Assembly (NCBI GenBank): GCA_050179685.1
Contig: JBFXEW010000024.1
Span: forward strand, 1 to 64,000
Reading direction: 5' to 3'
Length of the DNA stretch: 64,000 bases
From: GWE2-40-63 sp050179685
GTDB lineage: Bacteria > Bacteroidota > Bacteroidia > Bacteroidales > SZUA-534
Part shown: one piece after another, positions 46,774 to 55,820 of the stretch
Layout: every line of letters begins with the position of its first letter
Numbering within the stretch: position 1 is the stretch's first letter
Position numbers and translations under genes: made by a program
The notes under the pieces: generated by a model
Told to the model about the DNA's origin: nothing
What the model saw: the letters and a program-made list of their open reading frames with translations, nothing else
Database searches by the model: none

Positions 46774-48930
46774 ATGCAAATTCGATTAAAAATAATTAAA
46801 ATATCCCGATTAGCAATAGCGGAGACGCTCAAGAGACCGTTTTTGTTTTGGCAGCTGGTTCCGATGCTTTTGTTATTGATGCTGTCCGGAACTCTGAATG
46901 CTCAAACAGACAGGCCGGACTATTCAAAATACCAATTGTTGATGTTTGCCGAAAATGCTTCGCAATTGCACGATTTTATTTCTGAAGCAAACTATCTTGA
47001 AGCTTATCTTAAGTTAGAGCCTGATGATGTAAAACTACGGTACAAACTGGGATTAGCCTATTTTAAAAACCGGAATTATTACCAGGCAGCGGCGCAGTTT
47101 AAGCAGAGCATGGAAACATCGGGTTCCATTAAAGAGCAGGCAACTTTTCAGTATGCTATGTGTCAAAAAAGTATGGGGAATTATACCGAAGCCCTTACTT
47201 ATTTTGAGCAGTGCATTAAAAAAGCAAAAAACAGAAAACTGGTAATTCAGGCAAAAAACGCTTCGGCCGGATGCAAACTGGCTATTGACAGTGTATCGAA
47301 CTACCGGGATTTGTTAATTGAACACTTGGGGCCGCAAATAAACAGCCGGCATTTGGATATCAGCCCTGTGTATTTATCCGACGAAAGTTTGCTGTTTGTA
47401 AGTATCGACAGCGATTCGGCCATTACCTATAAAACCGATGGTACGCAAGCCATTCCGCCCAAAGTATTTAAGGTAGCTCAAAAAAATACAAACGGCTGGG
47501 AACTAACGAATCAGAGCATCCTTAGTCATTCCCTGGCTAGGGTCAATGTATCTGGTGGTGCATTTTCAGCCGACAAGCAGCGTTTTTATTTTACGGTAAG
47601 CCAAAAAGACTGGAAAAATAAAACCATCAATACCATTTACATGACTGAAAAAACAGGCAGTTCGTGGAGTCCGCCGCTACTTTTGCCACCAGAGGTTAAT
47701 TTAAAGGCATATACCGCTCTTCATGTTTCCGTGGGCGAAACCTACAACCCGAATCTGGAAGCCTTGTATTTTTCATCCGATCGTCCCGGAGGTTTTGGAG
47801 GCATGGATGTTTGGTACACCGTTTACAATAAGGCAAAAAAAACCTTTATTCCACCCCGTAATTGCGGTTCAAAAATCAATTCCGTTGCCGACGAAGTAAC
47901 GCCTTTTTATCAATCCGAAATTAAAACCTTGTTTTATAGTTCCAATAAAATTGCGGGTTACGGAGGATTTGATGTTTACCGTGCCGTGGGAGCTCTGAAC
48001 GATTGGACCCGGGCAAATTTGCTTGAATATCCGCTAAACTCCCATGCCGATGAGATTTATTATTCCCTGAATCCCGATTTGCTTTCCGGATACCTGGTTT
48101 CAAATAAACCCGGCACTTACACTTACGCTCACGAGTATTGTTGTTACGATATTTATGGCTTTATCTATAAGGAAAACGAGTTGCCCGAAATTAAAGGAAA
48201 AGTGGTGCTAAGTCTCGACGCCACATTAAGCCGGTATTTGAACCGGGGAATTAAACTGCGTAAGGCCGATTCATTGGCTATGTTAAGTGAATATTATCAG
48301 GAAACGGTAGCAAAATTGTACCTGCTTAACGACGAGGAAAGCGAGCCCATGCTAATTGAAGAACAGGTGTTGGCCGATACCGGAACCTATTCGTTTAAGG
48401 TGAATAAACAATTCGATTACCGCATCGATTTGGAACATAACAACGATAACATTGGAAGCATTTCCGTACCATCAGCAAGCATTTCCAGCGATTTGATGCT
48501 GCAATCCGACGATATCGAAATTGCCATTGTTCCTTCAAAACCTATCGAGATAAGCAATATAACTTACGGATTTAATGAGCAGGAGCTGAGCGAGACAGCA
48601 AAGCAAAGTTTGACTGGTACCTTAATTCCTTTGCTAAAAGATTTGCCCGATATTTATATCGAAGTTCATTCGCACACCGATAGTGTGGGCTCCGACGATT
48701 ATAACCTGAAGCTTTCGCAACAAAGGGCGCATCGGGTAATTGAATTTTTGGTATCGAAGGGAATTGATCCGGACCGATTGATTGCCAAAGGTTTTGGCGA
48801 AACCCGGTTTGTGGCACCCAACAGCCTGCCCGATGGTTCGGATAATCCGGAAGGAAGGGAGCAGAACCGGCGAACTGAATTTGTGATTGTACAAAAAGCA
48901 AAAGTAAAAGCAAGAACGAACCGATGGTAG
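46774..48930 (+). CDS. OmpA-family protein with TPR and PD40 repeats, T9SS-associated
   Basis: A 718-residue protein. A long N-terminal signal with hydrophobic core LVPMLLLLMLSGTLNAQ (residues about 28-45) suggests the ATG at 46774, although a later start cannot be excluded. TPR-like helices (about 60-165), PD40 propeller repeats (about 190-460, LYFSSDRPGGFGGMDVW), beta region, and OmpA C-terminal domain (about 590-710, IEVHSHTDSVGSDDYNLKLS). This is the SprE/PorE-like companion typical of type B substrate loci. It is divergent from the PorP/SprF gene. Confidence 0.9.
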   Translation: MQIRLKIIKISRLAIAETLKRPFLFWQLVPMLLLLMLSGTLNAQTDRPDYSKYQLLMFAENASQLHDFISEANYLEAYLKLEPDDVKLRYKLGLAYFKNRNYYQAAAQFKQSMETSGSIKEQATFQYAMCQKSMGNYTEALTYFEQCIKKAKNRKLVIQAKNASAGCKLAIDSVSNYRDLLIEHLGPQINSRHLDISPVYLSDESLLFVSIDSDSAITYKTDGTQAIPPKVFKVAQKNTNGWELTNQSILSHSLARVNVSGGAFSADKQRFYFTVSQKDWKNKTINTIYMTEKTGSSWSPPLLLPPEVNLKAYTALHVSVGETYNPNLEALYFSSDRPGGFGGMDVWYTVYNKAKKTFIPPRNCGSKINSVADEVTPFYQSEIKTLFYSSNKIAGYGGFDVYRAVGALNDWTRANLLEYPLNSHADEIYYSLNPDLLSGYLVSNKPGTYTYAHEYCCYDIYGFIYKENELPEIKGKVVLSLDATLSRYLNRGIKLRKADSLAMLSEYYQETVAKLYLLNDEESEPMLIEEQVLADTGTYSFKVNKQFDYRIDLEHNNDNIGSISVPSASISSDLMLQSDDIEIAIVPSKPIEISNITYGFNEQELSETAKQSLTGTLIPLLKDLPDIYIEVHSHTDSVGSDDYNLKLSQQRAHRVIEFLVSKGIDPDRLIAKGFGETRFVAPNSLPDGSDNPEGREQNRRTEFVIVQKAKVKARTNRW

Positions 48931-48990
48931 CTTTCTTGGTAAAGTAAATAGTTTAAAATGCGTAGTTTAAACCAATAAGCGTATTCAATT

Positions 48991-49641
48991 ATGGCACTTC
49001 TTTTTAAAAACACCAGCAAAACCATAAGTAAGATTGATGAATTCATCAATAAAGTTGAGGATTGCCTGATGCTTTATCGCGAGGCGATAAAAAATTATTT
49101 GGACAATAAACCGGAACAAATGGCCGATCGCCTGCGAATGCTGGAACGCGAAGAAAATAAAGCCGACCGCCTGCAACGTTCGGTCGAGAATTATTTTTTA
49201 AAACACTCTTTGTTGCCCCAACATGCTGCCGATATTTTAATGCTGCTCGATCACCTGGACGATATGGTTGATTTGGCTAAATATGGTTTGCAACAAATTG
49301 AAATTGAATTGCCCGAAATTCCTGAAACCTACCGGATTGATTATTTAAAGTTAACCGAAATCAGTCTCGAAGCCGCACAGGAAGCCATTATGGGAACCCG
49401 TGCTTTTTTTCTGCATCCGCAAATGGCCAAAAACCATGCGCACAAAATTTATTTCTTTGAGAAAGAAACCGATCAGGTAGCCAATTTATTACGGAAACGC
49501 ATTTTTCAGGAACCCAACGGGCTGCATCTTTCGCACAAATCGCAATTGCGCTATTTTACCCGCCATATTGAACAAATAAGCGACAGTGCCGAAGATGTGG
49601 CTGATGCCCTGGCTTTATTAACGGTTAAAATTAGTCTTTAA
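48991..49641 (+). CDS. DUF47 family phosphate transport regulator (PhoU-like)
   Basis: A 216-residue all-helical protein of the TIGR00153/DUF47 family, with PhoU-like metal-binding repeats (EREENKADRLQRSVENYFL and the later EKETDQVANLLRKRIF). DUF47 proteins modulate Pit phosphate transporters. The stop TAA and the ATG of the next gene share a base, so translation is coupled with the PitA-like transporter. Confidence 0.93.
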   Translation: MALLFKNTSKTISKIDEFINKVEDCLMLYREAIKNYLDNKPEQMADRLRMLEREENKADRLQRSVENYFLKHSLLPQHAADILMLLDHLDDMVDLAKYGLQQIEIELPEIPETYRIDYLKLTEISLEAAQEAIMGTRAFFLHPQMAKNHAHKIYFFEKETDQVANLLRKRIFQEPNGLHLSHKSQLRYFTRHIEQISDSAEDVADALALLTVKISL

Positions 49642-51002
49642 TGGTTTGGTTCTTTTTATCGAGCGGCATTTTTCTGGGCTGGTCGCTGGGGGCTAACGAT
49701 GCTGCCAATGTTTTTGGTTCGGCAGTTGGTTCACGCATGTTGAAATTCAGAACAGCTGCTCTGGTAGCCAGTATTTTTGTTATTCTGGGAGCAACATTTC
49801 AGGGTTCGGGTGGTTCCGAAACCTTAGGAAAACTGGGCGCGGTTGATGCCATTGCGGGCTCGTTTACTGTTGCTTTTTCAGCAGCCATCACGGTTTTTTG
49901 GATGACGCGTTTAAAAATTCCGGTCAGCACTTCGCAGGCTATTGTTGGGGGAATCATCGGCTGGAATCTTTACACGGGCCGAGCCACCGATTCTCAAACA
50001 TTAATTGAAATAGTAACAACCTGGGGTTCCGGAATTGTACTGGGAGCTGTTTTTGCCATTTTGCTTTTTATGCTCCTGCGGTTTTTGCTGAAACGGATTT
50101 CCATTCATCTGCTTTGGCGCGATGCCTGGTTGCGATTTTTTCTATTGGTAATTGGTGCTTTCGGAGCTTTTAGTCTGGGAGCCAATAATATTGCCAACGT
50201 AATGGGGGTGTTTGTTTCCGCGGTTCAATTTCCGGATATGGATTTGGGACTTTTTATCCTTTCGGGCGAGCAGCAATTGTTCTTTTTGGGAGGACTGGCC
50301 ATTTCGCTGGGAATTATAACTTATTCAAAAAAGGTAATGAAAACAGTGGGCGAAAACATTATGCCCTTGCGTGGCGAAACGGCCATGGTGGTGGTTTTGG
50401 CGCAGGCACTCGTGCTTTTCGTGTTTTCGTCGCAGCATTTGTCCGATGCATTTCAGGCCATAGGTTTACCGCGAATCCCGCTGGTTCCGGTTTCCAGTTC
50501 ACAGGTAATTATAGGTGCTATTTTGGGTATAGGTTTACTTAAAGGGGTACAGAATATGCGTTTCAATATTCTGGGAACCATTTCGTTGGGATGGCTTGCA
50601 ACGCCTGTTATTACCGGAGTAATTGCCTTTTTCTCGCTCTTTTTTGTAAACAATGTGTTTAAGCTCGAAGTGCAACAAGCTTTACCAAGTAATGAAAACC
50701 CAACAGTAATTGTATCGGCCGACAGTGTACCGGTTCAGGTGGATGTTGCTGATACGGTAATGCTCAGCGATAGTGTTTTATTGGAATTGCCGGCATCCAA
50801 TGTTAACGTTGAAAGTGCAGGCAGCAATACACCCATTGTAGTATTGTTTCTGGTAATTGGTATTTTGGTTTTGATGGCTTCGTCCATTACTTTTTTGTTT
50901 ATCCGGCAAAAACGCATCAACCATAACCTGATGGAAATTAAAGCCCAGCTGAACGAGTTGATGGAAAACGAAGGTGGTACTGACACAAAAAGGTTTAGGT
51001 AA
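49641..51002 (+). CDS. Low-affinity inorganic phosphate transporter, Pit family
   Basis: A 453-residue membrane protein with two copies of the Pit signature: LGANDAANVFGSAVGSRM near residue 18 and LGANNIANVMGVFVSAV near 180. About ten membrane helices; an insertion with acidic and Ser-rich residues follows residue 345 and a final helix near 395-420 precedes a soluble tail. It imports phosphate (metal phosphate) using the proton gradient. Paired with DUF47. Confidence 0.95.
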   Translation: MVWFFLSSGIFLGWSLGANDAANVFGSAVGSRMLKFRTAALVASIFVILGATFQGSGGSETLGKLGAVDAIAGSFTVAFSAAITVFWMTRLKIPVSTSQAIVGGIIGWNLYTGRATDSQTLIEIVTTWGSGIVLGAVFAILLFMLLRFLLKRISIHLLWRDAWLRFFLLVIGAFGAFSLGANNIANVMGVFVSAVQFPDMDLGLFILSGEQQLFFLGGLAISLGIITYSKKVMKTVGENIMPLRGETAMVVVLAQALVLFVFSSQHLSDAFQAIGLPRIPLVPVSSSQVIIGAILGIGLLKGVQNMRFNILGTISLGWLATPVITGVIAFFSLFFVNNVFKLEVQQALPSNENPTVIVSADSVPVQVDVADTVMLSDSVLLELPASNVNVESAGSNTPIVVLFLVIGILVLMASSITFLFIRQKRINHNLMEIKAQLNELMENEGGTDTKRFR

Positions 51003-51042
51003 GGAAGCAATAATTGTTAATTTTGCCTGACAAAACAGCATC

Positions 51043-52302
51043 ATGAGTAGCATCGTAAAAAACCTGCAATTCTATAAGTTCAGTCTATACGGTTTTTTTA
51101 AAAACCTTAAATTCTTTGAACCTTTTCTTATCCTCTTTTTTCTGGATAAGGGATTGTCTTATACGCAGATTGGTGTGTTGTATGCCATTCGTGAAATAAG
51201 CATAAACGTACTGGAAATCCCAACCGGGATAATGGCCGATTTGCTTGGTCGCAAGCGCACCATGATAGCCTCGTTTGTATCGTATATTGCTTCCTTTTTG
51301 GTTTTTTATCTATTCAACGAATTTTGGATTTTTGTTTTAGCCATGCTGGCTTTTAGCTTTGGCGATGCTTTTCGGACAGGAACCCACAAAGCCATGATTT
51401 TTGAATACCTGAAGCTCAACAACTGGCAGGATCAAAAAGTAGCTTATTACGGACATACCCGCTCGTGGTCGCAAATTGGATCGGCGGTTTCGTCGTTAAT
51501 TGCAGCGGGTATTGTTATTTATACCGGAAATTACAGTGCGGTTTTTTTATGGGCTTTGTTACCCTATTTTGCCGATTTAATATTGATAGCCAGTTATCCG
51601 AAGGAACTCGACGGCAAGATTAAAAACAACACCACAACCTTTCGTGAAAAGTTTGTCGAAATTAAAACGGGGGTTATTATTTCACTTAAAAACCGCTTGT
51701 TTTTTAAATTGATAGGCAACCTGGCCATTTTCGAAGGTTTGTTTAAGGCTTCGAAAGATTATTTGCAGCCCATGGTGGTGCTTACTTTTATGGCCATTCC
51801 TTTTTTAGACGATGTTCCTACCGAAACCAAATCGGCAGTAACGCTCGGATTAATTTATTTTGTGGTTTACCTGATTACTTCATACGCATCGCGCAACTCC
51901 GGCTGGGTGGTCGATAAATTAGGTTCAACGCACCGGGCAATTAACATTACGCTATGGTTGGGAGCTTTGGTTGGTATTGGCAGTGGTTTTTTAATCGGAT
52001 TCCGAATGCCGGTTTTGGCATTGGTGGTATTTGTGTTTTTGTTTTTTATTCAGAATATCCGTAAACCCGTTGGTGTGGCTGCTGTGGCTGATACCTTCGA
52101 CGAAAAAGTTTTAGCCACAGGTTTATCGGTACAATCGCAGTTCGATTCCCTTTTTGCTTCGTTTTTTGCTTTGGGCCTGGGTGTTTTAGCCGATTATACC
52201 AGTGTGGGAAATGCGCTGATTGTTGTAAGTTCTGTATTATTACTGCTTTCGTTTTTTGTTCGGTTGCCTCATGCAAAAGATCAGAAACTTACTTCACATT
52301 AA
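51043..52302 (+). CDS. Major facilitator superfamily transporter
   Basis: A 419-residue transporter with twelve predicted helices. The MFS loop motif appears as GIMADLLGRKRTM (about 62-74), and the N-terminus has the QIGVLYAIREISINVLEIP pattern of an efflux-type subfamily. The substrate cannot be told from sequence. It overlaps the 3' end of the convergent lipoprotein gene by 14 bases. Confidence 0.9.
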   Translation: MSSIVKNLQFYKFSLYGFFKNLKFFEPFLILFFLDKGLSYTQIGVLYAIREISINVLEIPTGIMADLLGRKRTMIASFVSYIASFLVFYLFNEFWIFVLAMLAFSFGDAFRTGTHKAMIFEYLKLNNWQDQKVAYYGHTRSWSQIGSAVSSLIAAGIVIYTGNYSAVFLWALLPYFADLILIASYPKELDGKIKNNTTTFREKFVEIKTGVIISLKNRLFFKLIGNLAIFEGLFKASKDYLQPMVVLTFMAIPFLDDVPTETKSAVTLGLIYFVVYLITSYASRNSGWVVDKLGSTHRAINITLWLGALVGIGSGFLIGFRMPVLALVVFVFLFFIQNIRKPVGVAAVADTFDEKVLATGLSVQSQFDSLFASFFALGLGVLADYTSVGNALIVVSSVLLLLSFFVRLPHAKDQKLTSH

Positions 52303-52747
52303 AACGGAGTATCACTTCTTTATCGGATTGTCTGGGAATTATGGCGCAATTAAATGAGCTAATTAGCATTTCGCAAGTGCCTTCACCAATCATTTCAATA
52401 TCGTAATCGTAACTTGCATTATCGGGTTGAAAAAATACCTTGCGGTTAAAGGTGGCACTACATCCGCTGGTTTGAGTAAATTTTCCGGCAAAAAAGGCCA
52501 CATCAAAATCTATAGTTGGTAAATGGGTGGTATCGCAATAAGGGAAAAAATAACGTTTGATGGTATCCTGAAATATTTGGTAGTCGGCAGTATTTGTAAT
52601 AATAACATCGGCTTGCTGGAGTTTAATAGTTGAAAAACAATCGGAATTCAACTCAAAAAAAACGGCATCGAGCTTTATTTTTTCCGATTCTTTGGAGCAG
52701 GAGGCTAACAGGAAGATTACGATTAGGGAGCGAATGATGGTTTTCAT
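52289..52747 (-). CDS. Hypothetical lipoprotein, weakly PrcB-like
   Basis: A 152-residue lipoprotein (lipobox LLASC, C17). The mature part contains IDFDVAFFAGKFTQTSGCSA and ends in a beta strand with VILRFNVK. The layout recalls PrcB C-terminal-like domains, but this is weak. It has five further cysteines that could form disulfides. Convergent with the MFS gene. Confidence 0.7.
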   Translation of the reverse strand: MKTIIRSLIVIFLLASCSKESEKIKLDAVFFELNSDCFSTIKLQQADVIITNTADYQIFQDTIKRYFFPYCDTTHLPTIDFDVAFFAGKFTQTSGCSATFNRKVFFQPDNASYDYDIEMIGEGTCEMLISSFNCAIIPRQSDKEVILRFNVK

Positions 52748-52852
52748 AGTTCAGCGCTATTTAAAAACCTAAAAGTACAAAAATGTTACTTGCAATGGTA
52801 AAATGCTTGACGATTTAACTTACTTTTCCGATTTTTGACAAAATTTTATCCT

Positions 52853-53809
52853 ATGGAAACAAAAATTCTGGTTACCCAATATATTCCTAAAGAAGGACTC
52901 AGTGAATTATTTGAGAAGTATTATGTGATTATGCCCGGCAAAAGCGGATTTACCCGCGAGGAACAGTTGGAACTGATAAAAGATGCCGATGTGCTTTTAT
53001 CGTTGTTTAACGCTCCGGTTGATAAGGAATTGATTGCAGCAGGAAAAAAATTACGGATGATAGCCAATTTTGGCGTGGGTTATAACAACATTGATTTGGA
53101 ATATGCCCGGCAACGCAATTTGGTAGTGAGTAATACGCCCGATCCGGTTACCATTCCCACGGCCGAACATACCATGGGATTAATTTTAGCTGTAATGCGC
53201 CGCATTTCGGAAATGGATCGAAAAATAAGACAAAACCAGGTAGCCGATTGGAAAGTTATGAGTAACCTGGGTTTTTCGTTGCAGAACAAAACCCTCGGTA
53301 TTATTGGAATGGGAAAAATTGGTCAGGCTACAACCCGCATGGCTCAGGCTTTTGGTATGAAGGTGGTGTATCACAGTCGCAATAAAATTGATAAATCCCT
53401 GGAAGCATCTTTGAATACCACCTGGCTAGAACTAAACGATTTGTTGCATCAAAGCGATGTGGTTAGTCTGCATGTTCCCTTAACCGGGGAGACTACGCAT
53501 TTAATCGGGAAATGTGAGTTGATAAAAATGAAAGATACAGCCTTTATTATAAACACGGCTCGTGGCCCGATCATAAACGAAGCGGAATTGGTTGAGGCTT
53601 TACAGGAAAAGGAAATTGCCGGTGCAGCGCTCGATGTTTTTGAGGCAGAGCCAGCTATTCATCAGGCTTTACTTAGCATGAATAATGTGGTGCTTACTCC
53701 GCACATTGGCACAGGAACCATTGAGACCCGAATTGCTACTGCGCAATGTGCTGCCGATAATATTGTTGCCTTTCTGGAGAGAAAGCAAGTTCCCAATCGG
53801 GTGATATAG
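52853..53809 (+). CDS. 2-hydroxyacid dehydrogenase (glycerate dehydrogenase-like)
   Basis: About 318 residues from ATG 52853 (METKILVTQYIPKEGL); a longer frame beginning at TTG 52835 adds six residues without support. NAD-binding motif GMGKIGQATTRMA (about 146-158) and the catalytic Arg, Glu and His triad are in place (NTARGPIINEAEL; EAEPAI; LTPHIGTGT). It interconverts 2-hydroxy and 2-keto acids with NAD(P)H; glyoxylate/hydroxypyruvate or D-lactate types are possible. No operon partner is evident. Confidence 0.93.
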   Translation: METKILVTQYIPKEGLSELFEKYYVIMPGKSGFTREEQLELIKDADVLLSLFNAPVDKELIAAGKKLRMIANFGVGYNNIDLEYARQRNLVVSNTPDPVTIPTAEHTMGLILAVMRRISEMDRKIRQNQVADWKVMSNLGFSLQNKTLGIIGMGKIGQATTRMAQAFGMKVVYHSRNKIDKSLEASLNTTWLELNDLLHQSDVVSLHVPLTGETTHLIGKCELIKMKDTAFIINTARGPIINEAELVEALQEKEIAGAALDVFEAEPAIHQALLSMNNVVLTPHIGTGTIETRIATAQCAADNIVAFLERKQVPNRVI

Positions 53810-53842
53810 TTGTACTTTGTTTTATAGTTTTTTCTGGAGAGG

Positions 53843-54289
53843 CTAAAAATCTTTTGCCATGCAGATGCTGTCGCTAAAGTTTACGTAGGGACCATAATTT
53901 GGAATAATGGTATAACCTAGTTTTTTATATAGATTTTGCGCTTCGTGTTGATTCACGCCTGTTTCCAGAATAGCTCCGATAAAGCCATCTTCCCGGGCCC
54001 AGTTTTCCAGTTCCTTAAGAATTTGTTCGCCGATTTTTTGTCCACGATAGTTCTTGTGAACAAACATGCGTTTAATTTCGGCACGTTTTTCATTTATTTT
54101 AAAGCCGCCACAAGCTATGGGCTGGTTGTTATGGTACGCAACAATAACCCATTTTACTTTATCCACCCGGTTAAATTCAGCAAATTTGGCTTGTTCATCG
54201 CCATTGGTTACCGTAAGGTCGGCATCGAGCTCACGGATTAAGTCCATAAAATGCGGGTCGCTGCTGTTGGTTCTTTTGTAGTTTATCAT
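53843..54289 (-). CDS. GNAT family N-acetyltransferase
   Basis: A 148-residue acetyltransferase. The acetyl-CoA pyrophosphate loop is seen in RMFVHKNYRGQKIGEQIL (R-G-Q-K-I-G at about 94-99), with a preceding beta strand IACGGFKINEKRAEIK and a C-terminal GAILETGVNQHEAQNLYKKLG typical of the family. The acceptor is not predictable. It is a single gene, convergent with the dehydrogenase. Confidence 0.92.
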   Translation of the reverse strand: MINYKRTNSSDPHFMDLIRELDADLTVTNGDEQAKFAEFNRVDKVKWVIVAYHNNQPIACGGFKINEKRAEIKRMFVHKNYRGQKIGEQILKELENWAREDGFIGAILETGVNQHEAQNLYKKLGYTIIPNYGPYVNFSDSICMAKDF

Positions 54290-55088
54290 GCTGTTAAAAC
54301 TAAATTAAGCGCTGCAAAATTAGAAGAATTTGGAGAATTGGTTGTAAATTTTTAGTTGATTGAGTTGAGAAATTGGTTTTCTGTCTTATTTGCCGTTAAA
54401 GTTTATGTTGTCGAATGTTTTTTACCATAAAGTAGTGCAAATCATTTTAAACATTTCAAATGATATTCAATGCTCCATCAATTTCGTTTAGTTTAACTGT
54501 TTTGCTACTCGTTGCGGCGGGAGGTCAATTTGTGCGTTACAGTGAGTTTAATGTTTCGTATGCCATCTCAGTGTGAAGTGATGGGCGCTTTGAAGTTAGT
54601 CTGGTGAATTTCGAAACGGGTAAATTTTTTCTGGTCCGGCTTAAAAAAGTGTTTTAAAGGGGTTTTGGATCGACAAGTTGGCAGCTCCTTTTCTTTTTTT
54701 GCCAAAATTACGGATGGAAAGCTCATACTTTTGCTTTTTTGTTAAAACCTACACTAAGTTTTCCCATTCCATTGCTTTTTTGTTAAAACCTACCCTAAGT
54801 TTTTGCATTCTTTTGTTTTTTGAATCAATCTTAGGGTAAGAAAGTACTTTCAAGGGTTTTTTTTGTAGGTCAGATTTTTTGCCATAGTTTATTAGGTTTA
54901 TTATGGTTGCAGTATTCTGTATTTTGGTTTTGTTGAGTTTAAAAATACAGATTTTAATTTACAATAAAACAAAATGAGATTGGTGGCATTACACAAAACC
55001 AATGATTCATAACTGAATATATTGATTGATTGAGTATATTTGTAAAAAACATTTTTGCAAATTAATTAAAAAAGCATAAGCTTAGTTT
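54290..55088. other. Intergenic stretch with a broken reading frame and short repeats
   Basis: About 800 bp. Besides the possible pseudogene at 54460-54657 it holds a direct repeat of about 40 bp (54731 and 54772, TTGCTTTTTTGTTAAAACCT) and an inverted TACCCTAAG/CTTAGGGTA pair (54791-54799, 54830-54838). The rest is AT-rich. I see no RNA gene. Confidence 0.5.
54460..54657 (+). pseudogene. Possible interrupted small secreted-protein gene
   Basis: From ATG 54460 a signal-like start (SLTVLLLVAAGG) continues through FVRYSEFNVSYAISV to TGA 54574-54576. The same frame then reads SDGRFEVSLVNFETGKFFLV and RLKKVF to TAA 54655-54657. The two halves look like one beta-rich product of about 65 residues interrupted by a stop. 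It could also be chance; no family is known. Confidence 0.3.
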
Positions 55089-55325
55089 ATGAATATACAA
55101 GCCCAGAAAGCAATTATTATTGAGCAATTTAAACAGGTAAATGATATAAACCTGATAAACGCCATTAAAAGTATGCTCGATTATGCTCTGAAAATAGAAA
55201 AAGAAAACCATGAAGTTCCTGAACAGCACCAAAAACTGGTGATGGAACGTTTTGAAGATGTAAGAAAAAATCCGGAGAAGCTTATAGATTGGGATGAAGC
55301 AAAAAAAACGCTAAAAACCAGATGA
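55089..55325 (+). CDS. Antitoxin of a ParE/RelE-type toxin-antitoxin pair
   Basis: A 78-residue protein. The N-terminal helices (QAQKAIIIEQFKQVNDINLI) and acidic, Trp-containing C-terminus (NPEKLIDWDEAKKTLKTR) are typical of small addiction-module antitoxins of Bacteroidota. Its stop overlaps the toxin start (ATGA), so translation is coupled. The DNA-binding fold is not recognised with certainty. Confidence 0.8.
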   Translation: MNIQAQKAIIIEQFKQVNDINLINAIKSMLDYALKIEKENHEVPEQHQKLVMERFEDVRKNPEKLIDWDEAKKTLKTR

Positions 55326-55649
55326 ACAAATACAGGGTTAAAATTGAACCCAGAGCACTGGCAGATATCCAGGAAATTACCGATTGGTACAATGAAAAAC
55401 AAGCTGAACTAGGCAACAGGTTTCAAAAAACAACAATTAAACAAATAAACTCTTTAAGTAAAGCCCCCTTACCGGTTTGCCATTCAATACAAAGTTATCC
55501 GCTGTATGATTATTAAGAAATTCCCATATATGGTGCATTTCTACATTAATCAGGAAAACAGCTCTGTAGAAATACTTGCAGTTATTAGTACGGACAGAAA
55601 CCCGGAAGTATGGAAAGAGAAAACGGATAAAGAAAATAATAGTCGCTAA
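55322..55649 (+). pseudogene. ParE/RelE-type toxin with a +1 frameshift
   Basis: The first frame gives NKYRVKIEPRALADIQEITD and continues as WYNEKQAELGNRFQKT, a ParE/RelE start, but runs out at 55516. The natural continuation RFAIQYKVIRCMIIKKFPYM then HFYINQENSSVEILAVISTD lies in the next frame and ends at TAA 55647-55649. Removing one C from the run of five in GCCCCCTTACCGG restores about 108 residues. The toxin is therefore inactive unless the frame is restored by slippage, or the C run is a sequencing error. Confidence 0.8.
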
Positions 55650-55820
55650 GAATGAACCAATGTTATAGAAAATTAGTAGAACTCAGAATTCCTTAAGCAA
55701 TTACAGGTAGCAGATTTAATTATTTCACTGCCAACTTAAATCCATTGCCACTATTAATAAGAATTTTCACAGATAAATTCCCTGATTCAGACTGGAAAAA
55801 TCCAACTCAGGCATTAAATG

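Noticed and set aside
55680..55735. Short plus-strand frame EFLKQLQVADLIISLPT
   Set aside because: It looks slightly protein-like, but it is only 17 residues with no start or family match.
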